A DNA stretch of 64,000 nt from positions 12,188,539-12,252,538 of the forward strand of contig NC_087070.1 of NCBI RefSeq assembly GCF_963678635.1, in the 5' to 3' direction. The position numbers and the translations under genes are program-made. The DNA is from Symsagittifera roscoffensis. Lineage: Eukaryota; Xenacoelomorpha; Acoela; Convolutidae. Shown piece by piece: positions 54,201-64,000 of the stretch (position 1 is the first letter of the stretch; each line of letters opens with the position of its first letter). The notes beneath the pieces were generated by a model. The model had not been told where the DNA came from and did no database searches. It saw nothing but the letters and a program-made list of their open reading frames with translations.

Positions 54201-56660
54201 CACTTTTGCGATCGATAAGATTCTGGTACCACTTTATGAATTTCTAGAGTGAAGCCCACTAGAACTTCTTTGAAAAACTTTCATAAATTTAAATACAAAA
54301 AAGTAAATATACCGAAGTGACTTGATTTTTTTTGGCTGAAATGTCCTTTGCCGAAATGCTGTATCTAGAACTCATACCATTGTATGATGGGGCGGATCTA
54401 GGTCGGGGGGGGGGGGGGGGGAGGATCTCCCAATATTGCTTTGGGAGAGCTGTTTTTCCGAGAGCTCTCCCAAAGCAATATTTATTAAGAGTCGATGAAC
54501 GTATTTCAGATTCTTATATAGGTCGTGATGATTTTTTCGTCTTTTTTTCAGGAAAAGCCTTATAATTTGTTCACGCTCATTTTTTTTGGTTTGACTTTGG
54601 GTTTCTTTTCAACTTCAATTTATTTTTTGTTGTTAAAACGAAGGCAATTTCCGCTATCGAGCACCCAAACTGAAAAGATCGCGAAAAACGTGATTGACTT
54701 CTAATTTCGACGTGTGCTTCCGCCTTAAAGTTACTATATAGTGGCTTATTTACTTAATTTTTTTTCCTTAAATGTCCGGTTAAACTTTTGAGATCTATAA
54801 GATTCTGGTACCATGAATTTCCAGAGTCCAGCCCACCAGAACTTCTTTGAAAAACTTTCCTAAATACAAACACAAAAAAGTAATTATACCGAAATGACTT
54901 GATTTTTTTTGGCTGAAATGTCTTTTTCCGAAATGCTATTTCTAGAACTCATACCATTGTATGCTGGGGCGGATCTAGGTTTTTCTCGGGGGGGGGGGGG
55001 GGGGGGGATTTTTTAAAAAAAAAATCGAAATTTTATTGACCATTTCTTTTGGGTCGACCAAATTGATTTTCCGAGCTCTCTCAAAGCAATATTTATTAAG
55101 AGTCGATGAACGTATTTCAGATTCTTATATAGGTCGTGATGATTTTTTTTGTCTTTTTTTTTCAGGAAAAGCCTTATAATTTGTTCACGCTCAATTTTTT
55201 TGGTTTGACTTTGGGTTTCTTTTCAAGTTCAATTCATTTTTTGTTGTTAAAACGAAGGCAAACTCCACTATCAAGCACCCAAACTGAAAAGATCGCGAAA
55301 AACGTAATTGACTTCTAATTTCGAAAGTAGTTTTTAATTTTCCGATTTCCCAGCGGAATAAAATTTTTACCTCTTGCGTTAAATTTTTTCTCAAATTGTT
55401 TTAATTTTATCAATCATAAATTGATCTGGAAAATCAAAGAGCTGTATGACCATCTATTTTTTCTTGGAAACTCGAAAGTTGAGACATTTTCAAGAAAGTC
55501 ACTATTTTCTGTTCAGTTTACTTGAGTTTTATTGTCTCTTTTTCAACTGTGTCTTGGCTATGAGTTTTTTTTTTTCGTTTTTCCACTAACTTCTGGCTCT
55601 TTTCCACTCCCCTATTTTTGCATTTCGGTATTGAAAAGCTAATTTTGCGTTGTCTTATTGTTTAAATGGCGAACAAACTAATTATTATGAACATATTTAT
55701 TCTTCATACCTTACATCGTAACCTTACGCATTCAGCCATAATGACACAAGACAACTGATAAATTGGAAAATTTAAAATGTGGATGTGGCGAAAGTGGAAA
55801 AGAGCCTTCCTTCTCTATTTCAGCGATCAGCGTAGTGTTTAGTACGAACCTTCTTTTTTCTAGCCTAACTCGCAAATAAAAGTGTTCACTTATTTCACCT
55901 ATGCTATAATCACGATCTGTAACATTGGAAATTTCATAGCATCTGTTCTCTGCTTTTATTTGTGGCTAGTTTTTGTGATGTATCAAGCTTCCGATGCTGA
56001 GTGGTTAGTGCATGCGACTCAATATCGCTAGGTCGCTGATCGAATCCGAGACGTAGCCAAATTTTTACTTTCTAAATGCACTTTATAGAGCTGATTTTTT
56101 TCGTTTTCTCGCTTGTGTTTGCGAAGCGAAGCTTCGCCTCTGTGTCGAATGTAACATCGTTCAAAGTTCTGTTTGCTAATTTTCGAGCGCCATGGTGCTT
56201 TCATTCTCTAATTGTTGTATCGCAAGTGGTGCGAAGCTCAGCTTCGTCTCTGAGTATCAGATATGAGTTTTGGGTATCGAAATGGTGTGGATCAAATTTT
56301 TTCAACGCTTTCATTTGTTTCTTGAATGTGTTTGGATAGCGTTGTGAAGTTTAAGGGATTAGAATTTAAATCAGACAATGCATTCATGCGTGTGTAATAT
56401 TTTTTCCGTTTTCTTTCGATTTATTCGAAAATTGAAGCTTTTTTGTTTAGATTCTCATTGGGCAACCCAGACTATCAGTTGTAGTTCTGTCAAAGGAGGC
56501 TAGAAATGAGTGGTTTCATGGCATATATCCAAATCATATCATTGACCGAAGAGTAGCCATCACTTACCGAGAATTAACAGACGAAATGAAAAGCACAGAT
56601 GTGGGCTTGAAAGTGACCAAGATTGCTTCCAATTTCACGGCTGTACAAACTTCATCCTGA
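48244..56660 (+). CDS. ALKBH4: ALKBH4-like Fe(II)/2-oxoglutarate dioxygenase (4 exons)
   Basis: Exons are 48244-48345, 48422-48730, 52273-52560 and 56451-56660. All introns are phase 0 with GT donors (GTGAGT, GTTTCA, GTAAGA) and TTTTAG/TTTAG acceptors. The product is 302 residues, the usual family length. The N-terminus has the ALKBH4-type Cys motif CGCKASRSCIAC, followed by YCPVCR. WKQSQSGRLKQ-DFGPKPNFKK spans the exon 2/3 junction, and TGLPAFSQ follows. The core has the iron-binding HFD (residues 201-203) in HIDMHFDDFWLWGDRLVTLNLLS. The distal His is about 256 (EWFHGIY), and Arg about 267 (RRVAITYREL) is suited to 2-oxoglutarate. Known ALKBH4 acts on protein or nucleic-acid methyl groups, including an actin lysine. 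Introns 2 and 3 (3.5 and 3.9 kb) are packed with repeats. A missing small exon between exons 3 and 4 is possible, as the loop before the distal His is short. Confidence 0.9.
50790..50873 (+). repeat. tRNA-like pol III module (A/B boxes), degenerate
   Basis: GGCTGAGCTGAGAGGTAACG resembles an A box and GGGTTTGAGTCCG a B box about 40 bases on. No full cloverleaf can be drawn. Probably a tRNA-derived SINE head or pseudogene inside ALKBH4 intron 2. Confidence 0.4.
51221..51296 (+). repeat. tRNA-like pol III module, degenerate
   Basis: CGGTAGTGATGGTGCGCAG (A-box-like) and TCGGGTTCAAATCGC (B-box-like) in ALKBH4 intron 2. The spacing suits a tRNA, but the stems do not close well. Confidence 0.45.
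51715..52104 (-). mobile_element. MITE copy (CAGGGGCGGATCTA family), reversed
   Basis: Begins CAGTAGCGGATTTAGG and ends TAGATCCGTGCCTG, so both terminal repeats are recognisable and the family core (CCGACCCAAAGGGTCC, GGCGCC) is reversed. The flanks share ~25 bases (GGAGAATAGGTTGAT, ATCATTGTTAGT) at 51679-51702 and 52104-52133, so the site was already duplicated or was rearranged. Inside ALKBH4 intron 2. Confidence 0.75.
52591..53643. mobile_element. Foldback-type element with CCCGGG ends in ALKBH4 intron 3
   Basis: Left end CCCGGGATGACC and right end GGTCAACCCGGG form an inverted pair. TG lies directly outside both ends. Next to both ends are matching CTAGTCATACAATTTCC-type sequences. Internal perfect or near-perfect palindromes with CATATATGG centres lie at 53225-53268 and 53402-53450. 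No transposase is present. It starts about 30 bases after the exon 3 donor at 52561. Confidence 0.6.
53950..54129 (+). mobile_element. MITE fragment (CAGGGGCGGATCTA family)
   Basis: The G-run, GGCGGATTTTTAAAAAAATT and TTTAGGTCGACCAAATTGAT, followed by CTCTCCCAAAG, match the family core. Both termini are lost. Confidence 0.6.
54130..54711. repeat. Tandem ~0.6-kb repeat, unit 1 (contains MITE head)
   Basis: The sequence from GTGTGCTCCCTCTTAAAGTT to CTTCTAATTTCGA recurs directly after as unit 2 (54712-55324). Shared parts are GGTACCA..., the MITE head GGGGCGGATCTAGG (54388), TATATAGGTCGTGATGATTT and TTGTTCACGCTCA. A related piece lies at 57277 and another at 59655. Confidence 0.75.
54432..54482. 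repeat. Perfect 20-bp inverted repeat hairpin
   Basis: AATATTGCTTTGGGAGAGCT (54432-54451) is the exact complement of 54463-54482, with an 11-base loop. Unit 2 of the tandem repeat has only the right arm (near 55080), so the left arm arose locally. Confidence 0.8.
54712..55324. repeat. Tandem ~0.6-kb repeat, unit 2
   Basis: Second copy of 54130-54711, with a longer G-run and a MITE head at 54963. It ends CTTCTAATTTCGA at 55324. The unit lies in ALKBH4 intron 3. Confidence 0.75.
55987..56056 (+). repeat. tRNA-like sequence (pseudogene or SINE head)
   Basis: Has an A box GCTGAGTGGTTAGTGCATG and a B-box-like GATCGAATCC. It also has an anticodon-like loop CTCAATA on a GCGA/TCGC stem (anticodon CAA) and partly pairing acceptor ends. 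The T stem is poor, so it is unlikely to be a working tRNA. In ALKBH4 intron 3. Confidence 0.45.
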
Positions 56661-57829
56661 CTGTCTTCATTTTGTATCATACGAAAAGAATTTTATCATC
56701 CTTATTTTGATTTATCGTAGTCGATTAGGAATTGAGTGTTTACAAAAAAAATTTTCATAATCTAATGATCTGTTTTTTGTTTCTATGATATGAGAAACTG
56801 CGATTCATGCTACAGTTTGTACACAAGAAAGCAGGGTGCAAATCTAACAATTTCTCAAAGGATGGTCGTTTAGAAGCAAGTCTAAAAATATCTTCAACCT
56901 TTTGGTTCTTTGATCATCGGCTCTCCTTACCGGCAAAATCATACTTTGCGTGAACTGCCAAGTTTCAAATGAGTAGGGCAATGTTAACAGGAGTTTCATT
57001 TGGTTACAATCTTAATTGGGAGGCGATAAAAGAGCCGACATTTCACAGTTCGGCTTAAGTTGGTTTCTAAGCTCTCTTGTTCTTTTGTTCTCTGTTTTTA
57101 CACAAGTAAAGCTTGTGTGATAGTATAACCTTTTTTTTTTAACCTAAGTAGCAAATATTGTTGCGATGCAATTATCGTTGAAAGAAAATAAGTTCATTTT
57201 GAAAGTGTTCATTTTGATCAATCACCAGCTATTAAGAGTAATGTAGTGAGAACTCTTTGTTTTTTTTTTTTTTTCAGGAAAAAGTCTAAAAATTTGTTCA
57301 CGCTCAATTTAGATTTTTCGCGGTTTGATTTGTGATTTCTTTTAAAGTTCAGTGCTTTTCCATTGTTAAAAGGAAAAAACTCCACTATCGAACAGCAATT
57401 TTTTCTTCGAAACTCAAAAGTTGAAGATATTTAAAAAAATCGTTTTTTTTTAGTTTTCTTGCGTTCATTACTCTTTTCCAACTGTAAGTTGGCTGTGTTT
57501 AGGAACAGCTAATGCGAAGGATACTAACACAGACTATTATAGTACAAATTTTAGCTTCAACGTATCATGGATCTGTTGCGTAAAGGTAGGGAAGGAGACT
57601 CTCATCAAAATAAAAGGGTTCGAACCTGGGCAGGGTCTGATTTTTAAATGAACTTCTTCGTTTACTAGTTAAAAAACTTCCGCTCTTCAAATTGAGGCAT
57701 GTTAGTTGGTTGATATCTTTTTTTTCTAATTGACTGGTATTGCTAATGCGTCATATTTGGCTTGCGTCACTTAGTAATTTTGTAGACTCATAATTGGCGT
57801 GCGTCGCTGAAGTTTTTTAGACTCAAAGT
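56661..57829. other. 3' flank of ALKBH4 with dispersed repeat pieces
   Basis: No gene seen. At 57277 it holds a copy of the AAAATTTGTTCACGCTCA repeat found in the 54-kb tandem units. At 57620-57650 it holds a strong B-box match, GGGTTCGAACCTGG, but without a convincing A box. Confidence 0.4.
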
Positions 57830-59376
57830 CCAGAAAAGTTTAAAATTATCAACCCTGTAGTCGGGTGCTTTAGAGGTACTCTCAGGGATTGCAAGTTGTA
57901 CCCTCAAAGGCGACTGCTCAAATGCCTTTAATATGACGTTTTTTTCAATATTTCTCTAAATTTTTCTAAAGAACTTGTATTAAAATGAAACGTTTCATAA
58001 TTTGAATTTCCCAACCCTACAATGGGGCGGTAACTGGGTACTCTCAGGTTTTTTAATTCTAGCCTCCAAGTTTGATTGCTCTGATCATCTTAGTTTCTGA
58101 GATATGCCGTTTGTAATGCTTTTGCAAAATTTTTCTTAGAACTTAAGATCCAAAATAAAATCGAAATACTCAACACTAGTTTGAAATACTCAACACTATG
58201 GCGAGGTGCTCTGAAGGTACTCTCAGGTGGGTTGCCTGGACTTCAATTATGACTGCTCAACTAAAAGACTCTTATATAGGTCTTGCTTGATCCAGTTGTC
58301 TCAAGTTTCGTTAAGGTTATCAAAAAAGCGCCAATCATAAATCGTTTTAGAGATTCAAAGAGCTAGAAGGGTATCTATTTTTTCTAGATAATTCGAAAGT
58401 TGAGATTTTTTCAACTAAGTCAGTGTTTTTTTTAATGTTTACTTGCGATCATTACTCGTTACCCTTCCAATCTTCGATTGGCTATGTTTTTATGGTTGCA
58501 TTCGTTTCGCTATCTAGCTTACATATTTTTTATGTATCAGCAGCTTTTTATGTTCATTAATCTGTTTGAAGCACCGGAAGTGCGTTACACGCTAGTTTTT
58601 TTATCAGCTCAGAATTTTTTAGGCATGAAGAATTTCTGCTTAGGTATTTTCGGCTTTGTAACCGTTTGGTAATTAAAATTCAAGTTCAATCAACCATCCT
58701 TCGAATTTGGCGTAGAGTTAGCACAACTGCGGGAGACGTCAAAGGCCTGTGGTTCGAATACGGTCGGGATCTGTGTTTTGTTTTGCGAACCAGAGTTTTT
58801 GTGCTTTTTCGTTTGTTATTGCTTTCCGTCGGTTTGTTAGTTGGCTTAGTTCCTGTAGCCCGAGTTTTTTTGAGGGTTCGGCTTTTTGAGGGTTTGGAAA
58901 GATATTTCACCTGTGATCATTTTTCGTAAAGTTATGGGGGTTTAAAAGTTGCCAATTTGGGACAATGAACGCGCGATATATTTGACGCTATTAACGCGTG
59001 AGCTGAGATTTAATCCGAGAACTCGTTTCATAATTGATTTGTTACTGGGAGCGAAGTTAATCACTTTGTACTTAATATGGCGTGTGGGTGATGATTTTCA
59101 CAAAAAATCTCAAATTAAAAAAACATCATTTTCATTTTAATATATTTAATTTTTTCACGTTATTACTGATCCATAGACTGCTGCATTAATTGAGGCATGT
59201 TAGTTGGTAAATTTGTTTTTTTTTAATCAAATTGACTGGTAGTGCTAATGCGTCATAATTGGCCTGCGTCACTTAAGAAATTTTGCAGACTCAATTTTTA
59301 CTCATTCAGTTTTTCCCAGTAGCGTTATCGGTCATATTTTTGCTTGTGTATGCCAAGTGCAACTTCGCATCTGTGT
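57830..59376. repeat. Duplicated ~1.5-kb block, copy 1
   Basis: From CCAGAAAAGTTTAAAATT onward it matches 62225-63770 almost base for base, with a few substitutions and single-base indels. It includes three ~170-base degenerate units carrying GGTACTCTCAGG (57875, 58037, 58216) and a tRNA-like module (58708). An 87-codon frame open in both copies shows no protein-like conservation beyond the near identity of the DNA. Confidence 0.85.
58708..58770 (+). repeat. tRNA-like pol III module, copy 1
   Basis: TGGCGTAGAGTTAGCAC fits an A box and GTGGTTCGAATACGG a B box about 35 bases later. No closed cloverleaf is visible. It is repeated at 63104 within the duplicated block. Confidence 0.5.
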
Positions 59377-62224
59377 TAATATTTGATATTATTTGGACTT
59401 GTAGCATGTTTTGTTTTGTAACTGGCAGAAGAATTCACAACGGATGGGGTTGACATTTGCCGATGAGCATACAGTGAAAGTTTTTCAGATGAATATAACT
59501 TGGACTCAGGGGATTCCATTATTTCAATTTGTCAATTTTTGTCCCTATAGCACATTGCTCAGTTGCAAAATCCGTTGATTATCTTATTTCAAACAAAAGA
59601 AACGCTTGTGGAAGTAAGCTCAAGGAACCTAGTGACGACACTTATTTTGGCGGTGAGTTAAGAGTTGATGAACATAATTTGGACTCTTATATAGGTCGTG
59701 ATATATTTTTTTCGTGGTTTCAGATTTGATTTTTTTGTTCTCTTCCTTGGATAAAAAAAAAGGAAGTCACACTCCACTACGGAACAGAAAAAGTGTACAG
59801 TGTCTCGAAAACGTGATGGAACTCTAGTTTTGAACGTGGAATTTGTTATTCAGATTTCCCAGCGGAATAAAAACTATTTTATTGATCCAGTTTTTGCAAA
59901 TTGGGTTAATTTGATCAAAAAGGTGTCCATCATAAATTGTTCAGGAAATTCAAAGAGCTTTAAGGCCATCTATTTTTTGCTTTTTAATTCGAAAGTTGAA
60001 GTTGTTGCAAAAAACGACCGCTTCTCTTTTCTGTTTCTTTGCGTTCATTTACTCTTTTCAAACTCTGTTGACAATGTTTTTTTTTACTCTTGCGAAAACA
60101 AGTGTCTTGTAATCGGGAACTAGTTTTTTTCTCGATTACAACTTTTCTTACAAATTTTAAGTTTGCTTTCTTTATTGAATCTTAACAACTTCCAAATTCC
60201 TTTATATTGGCCTAGGTAAAATTTGGTAAAATTTGATTTTTCCTACTTACGTTTAGCTGCTCAAATGTTAACGGCATAGTTGCAGCGTTGCGGATTTTTC
60301 TTGCGCTGTAAGCAAGTATCATTGTAGTTGCGAGTTTTGTTCATTGAGCTTCAGGGGGGGGCCGAACTTTAATTTTTTTATTATAAAATAAGTTTTTTCT
60401 GCTCAACTTGTGTCTGCTCTAAGATTGTCAGCTTTGTTTCCGCTTATTTTTTTGTTGTTGACAGTTTATAATTCATTTGTATTGTCTAGATTTTTGTCTG
60501 ATAAAAACAAGTATTATGAAAATGTATGGGATTGGGTTTTTTAAAGCAAAATTTCAGTTTTTCTCAAAAACTGTTCAAGTTTTTTTTTCGAAAAAAGGTG
60601 TCAATGGAAAGAAAAATTAATCCGCTGTGTGCTTACATACTCCCCTAGCAGGCCTCCATTTAGCCTATGAAGGAAAGTTCAAAAAAAATTTTAAGGAAAG
60701 CCTTCTTTTCGGAAGAGTTTTTTGTAAAGAGTTTTTTTTGTAACTTTTCGTGTTCAACCTTGTGATAAGCAAAGGTATTGCAATCGGGTCCTAGATTTTT
60801 TCCCGAAGATTTTTTGTAGAAATAGCGAATTTAACTTCTGACATGCTCAAATTTTTGAAGTAATAAGTAATTTTTGACTACCATAATTAAGTAGTAATAA
60901 GGTAAAAATTGTTTCAGATAGTAATTAATTTTTCAAAAAGTTTCTCCAATTTGTTTTGTGTGTTCGTGGTTTTCATTCTAGTTTCTATCGGTTTATTTTG
61001 CGGTTTAAGGGTTTTTAAAAATTCATAAAATTTTTCATGTCAACAGTTTTGTTTTCGGCTCAACAGGTTTCGACACGAAATTTGTCGACCTTGCTGACGG
61101 TCGGTGAGTGATTTCCAATTGTTTTTAAGGCATTTGTTGAACTTCATCCGATACAAGTAAGAAGTTTTTGTAGCTGTAGTTTTTCCAACTCTTTCAAGTT
61201 TTATTTTCAAGTATTTTTTTGGCTGTTTTGTTCTGCCACAGGTGTTCATCAAAATGAGTTTCAGTTTGAAAGAAGAGCATTAAAAAATTTCGTTTTTTAG
61301 GCGATTTGTTTTCTTTTACGAGTCGGTGGCTTGGTACATCGCAATTGGTGCGAAGCTCAGCTTCGCCTCTGTGTTTCACCTTTGCGATAAGCAAGGATAT
61401 TGCATTCGGGTATTAGACTTTTTTCTCGTAAATAACTTTGACTCTTCTCCTGAACTCTTTCATGTACTGGGCCTTTCTGTTGCAACAGGCATGTTTTGAG
61501 CACGATATCATTTTAGGTATCCGGCCTATTCGAATTTTGCTTTTTTGTTGGTGATAATTTTATCAACTCAATTTAATAAAATTTCATTTTTTCGATTTTT
61601 TTTCTCTTTTCGGCTTAATTAGTGTCGGCTATTTTTATTTCGACTCGGTGGCCTCTTATTGCATCGTTTGATAACCGAAAAAAGTTTTTATGTGCATGTG
61701 TGTTCTGAGGGGAAGGTGAGCATGAATCTATCTATCTATTATATATTTAAATGCTGGCTTCACTATCTCGCCATGTTTAAGCTTTTTCAACGTATTATTT
61801 TTGCATGTTTAACAAAAGAATTTTTGCACGTTGCAATTTTTTTTTCAATTTTCCAGTTTGAATTCAGTGTTTTTTTTGTCAAGATTGAAATTTGTAACCC
61901 AAAAATGGGATGCTATAAGGGTTACCATAGGCGTTGCGAATTAGGCCCCCAAATAAGAATTCAAATCTTTTTTACTTTACGAGATAAGAAGATTCTTGTG
62001 AGTTTTTCAACAGTTTTCATAAATTTTAGATTTAAAAAATTCCAAATAGAAAAGGTTGAATTCTCAACTTTATAACATGAGGTGCTGTTAGGGTACTCTC
62101 AGGCGTTGCAAATCTTGAATCCAATTTTAACCGCGCAAATCTTTTCATGTTCCGAGATATGACTTTTTTTAGGTTTTAGTTATGACATCAGATATAACAT
62201 CAGAAAATTTAGATTTGAAAAATT
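59377..62224. other. Repeat-rich spacer without recognised gene
   Basis: Contains another copy of the TATATAGGTCGTGATATATT repeat (59655-59830), GCGAAGC...GCTTCGCCTCTGTG at 61350-61373, and the first GGTACTCTCAGG unit of the next array (62092). The 138-codon frame at 61659-62075 is Phe/Lys-rich and AT-driven, with no family features. Confidence 0.45.
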
Positions 62225-63770
62225 CCAGAAAAGTTTAAAATTATCAACCCTGTAGTCGGGTGCTTTAGAGGTACTCTCAGGGATTGCAAGTTGTACCCTC
62301 AAAGGCGACTGCTCAAATGCCTTTAATATGACGTTTTTTTCAATATTTCTCTAAATTTTTCTAAAGAACTTGTATTAAAATGAAACGTTTCATAATTTGA
62401 ATTTCCCAACCCTACAATGGGGCGGTAACTGGGTACTCTCAGGTTTTTTAATTCTAGCCTCCAAGTTTGATTGCTCTGATCATCTTAGTTTCTGAGATAT
62501 GCCGTTTGTAATGCTTTTGCAAAATTTTTCTTAGAACTTAAGATCCAAAATAAATTCGAAATACTCAACACTAGTTTGAAATACTCAACACTATGGCGAG
62601 GTGCTCTGAAGGTACTCTCAGGTGGGTTGCCTGGACTTCAATTATGACTGCTCAACTAAAAGACTCTTATATAGGTCTTGCTTGATCCAGTTGTCTCAAG
62701 TTTCGTTAAGGTTATCAAAAAAGCGCCAATCATAAATCGTTTTAGAGATTCAAAGAGCTAGAAGGGTATCTATTTTTTCTAGATAATTCGAAAGTTGAGA
62801 TTTTTTTCAACTAAGTCAGTGTTTTTTTTAATGTTTACTTGCGATCATTACTCGTTACCCTTCCAATCTTCGATTGGCTATGTTTTTATGGTTGCATTCG
62901 TTTCGCTATCTAGCTTTCATATTTTTTATGTATCAGCAGCTTTTTTATGTTCATTAATCTGTTTGAAGCACCGGAAGTGCGTTACACGCTAGTTTTTTTA
63001 TCAGCTCAGAATTTTTAGGCATGAAGAATTTCTGCTTAGGTATTTTCGGCTTTGTAACCGTTTGGTAACTAAAATTCAAGTTCAATCAACCATCCTTCGA
63101 ATTTGGCGTAGAGTTAGCACAACTGCGGGAGACGTCAAAGGCCTGTGGTTCGAATACGGTCGGGATCTGTGTTTTGTTTTGCGAACCAGAGTTTTTGTGC
63201 TTTTTCGTTTGTTATTGCTTTCCGTCGGTTTGTTAGTTGGCTTAGTTCCTGTAGCCCGAGTTTTTTTGAGGATTCGGCTTTTTGAGGGTTTGGAAAGATA
63301 TTTCACCTGTGATCATTTTTCGTAAAGTTATGGGGGTTTAAAAGTTGCCAATTTGGGACAATAAACGCGCGATATATTTGACGCTATTAACGCGTGAGCT
63401 GAGATTTAATCCGAGAACTCGTTTCATAATTGATTTGTTACTGGGAGCGAAGTTAATCACTTTGTACTTAATATGGCGTGTGGGTGATGATTTTCACAAA
63501 AAATCTCAAATTAAAAAAACATCATTTTCATTTTAATATATTTAATTTTTTCACGTTATTACTGATCCATAGACTGCTGCATTAATTGAGGCATGTTAGT
63601 TGGTAAATTTGTTTTTTTAATCAAATTGACTGGTAGTGCTAATGCGTCATAATTGGCCTGCGTCACTTAAGAAATTTTGCAGACTCAATTTTTACTCATT
63701 CAGTTTTTCCCAGTAGCGTTATCGGTCAAATTTTTGCTTGGGTATGCGAAGCGCAACTTCGGCTGTGTAA
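62225..63770. repeat. Duplicated ~1.5-kb block, copy 2
   Basis: Near-identical to 57830-59376. It carries GGTACTCTCAGG units at about 62270, 62432 and 62611 and the tRNA-like module at 63104. It lies in the same orientation, about 4.4 kb downstream. The high identity indicates a recent duplication or an active repeat family. Confidence 0.85.
63104..63166 (+). repeat. tRNA-like pol III module, copy 2
   Basis: Same A-box-like TGGCGTAGAGTTAGCAC and B-box-like GTGGTTCGAATACGG as at 58708, inside the second ~1.5-kb block. Confidence 0.5.
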
Positions 63771-64000
63771 TTTTCTTGAAAAACAGTTGAACAATTTTCG
63801 GCCTAGTTTCCGTCGGCTCATTTTCCGTTTTTAATGGCTTTTATTTTATCGGCCTGCTTTGTAGATCATGGATTCTAATTGGATTTGATTTTTTTTACGT
63901 TGATTGAAAGTTGTAGTTTGTCATTTTACGAAAGTATGGTTTCCAATAATTTTGTTTTTGATAGTTTTTTTTTTTAAATTAAACGGTTTTGGCTTAAGTT
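63771..64000. other. Right edge, nothing recognised
   Basis: T-rich sequence with no ORF, RNA gene or repeat boundary. Confidence 0.4.

Noticed and set aside
58666-58929. 87-codon ORF conserved in the second block at 63062-63325
   Set aside because: Conserved only because the whole 1.5-kb DNA block is duplicated. Both strands are open and the region includes a tRNA-like module.
61659-62075. 138-codon plus-strand ORF
   Set aside because: Phe/Lys/Ile-rich translation of AT-rich DNA with no recognisable domain or neighbouring exon.

Overview
The window is nuclear DNA from an invertebrate animal. It is AT-rich, has two spliced single-copy-type genes with GT/AG introns, and most of the rest is transposable-element sequence. 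I cannot name the species. Host genes recognised are a secreted trypsin-like serine protease (2947-4797, two exons) and an ALKBH4-type 2-oxoglutarate dioxygenase (48244-56660, four exons, 302 codons). A tRNA-Arg(TCG)-like gene lies at 15899-15971.

Layout. 1-290: a minus-strand open frame, probably LINE ORF1, runs off the left edge. 2947-4797: protease gene with a MITE in its intron. 5333-13470: a head-to-tail duplication of a ~4.1 kb repeat unit, followed by C/G-rich and AT-palindromic low-complexity DNA. 14415-14832: a complete hAT-type MITE with 8-bp target duplication. 15373-16198: a palindromic GAGCGGTTT array enclosing the tRNA. 16401-42891: two nested LTR retrotransposons. 44886-45764: a solo LTR. 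46629-47510: a LINE 3' fragment. 48244-56660: ALKBH4, with two introns of 3.5-3.9 kb full of repeats. 56661-64000: dispersed and duplicated repeats, including two ~1.5 kb near-identical copies and several tRNA-like pol III modules.

Nested retrotransposons. Element A (plus strand, 7.15 kb without its insert) has 333-bp LTRs, a 5-bp target duplication ACTTG, and a gag-pol interrupted by stops and frameshifts. Element B (minus strand, 19,339 bp) is inserted in the 3' part of A's coding region. It has 919-bp LTRs and a 3-bp target duplication ACT. The 3-bp size is supported because removing B plus one ACT keeps A's reading frame open; the solo LTR of the same family gives an independent 3-bp duplication, ATG.

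Element B is the most unusual object here. In its own 5'->3' order it carries a ~3 kb leader dotted with CCGGATT motifs and a 961-codon gag with two zinc knuckles. A slippery A-AAA-AAG then stands directly before the gag stop, leading into a -1-frame protease. Next come RT-RNase H-integrase and a macro-domain region resembling TARG1/OARD1 attached downstream of the integrase. Last are two large extra ORFs, one a clear SGNH/GDSL hydrolase and one of unknown function. This set of cargo domains on a Ty3-like element is the best candidate for a little-described system in the window. The copy is young (LTRs ~1.2% different) but already broken in pol.
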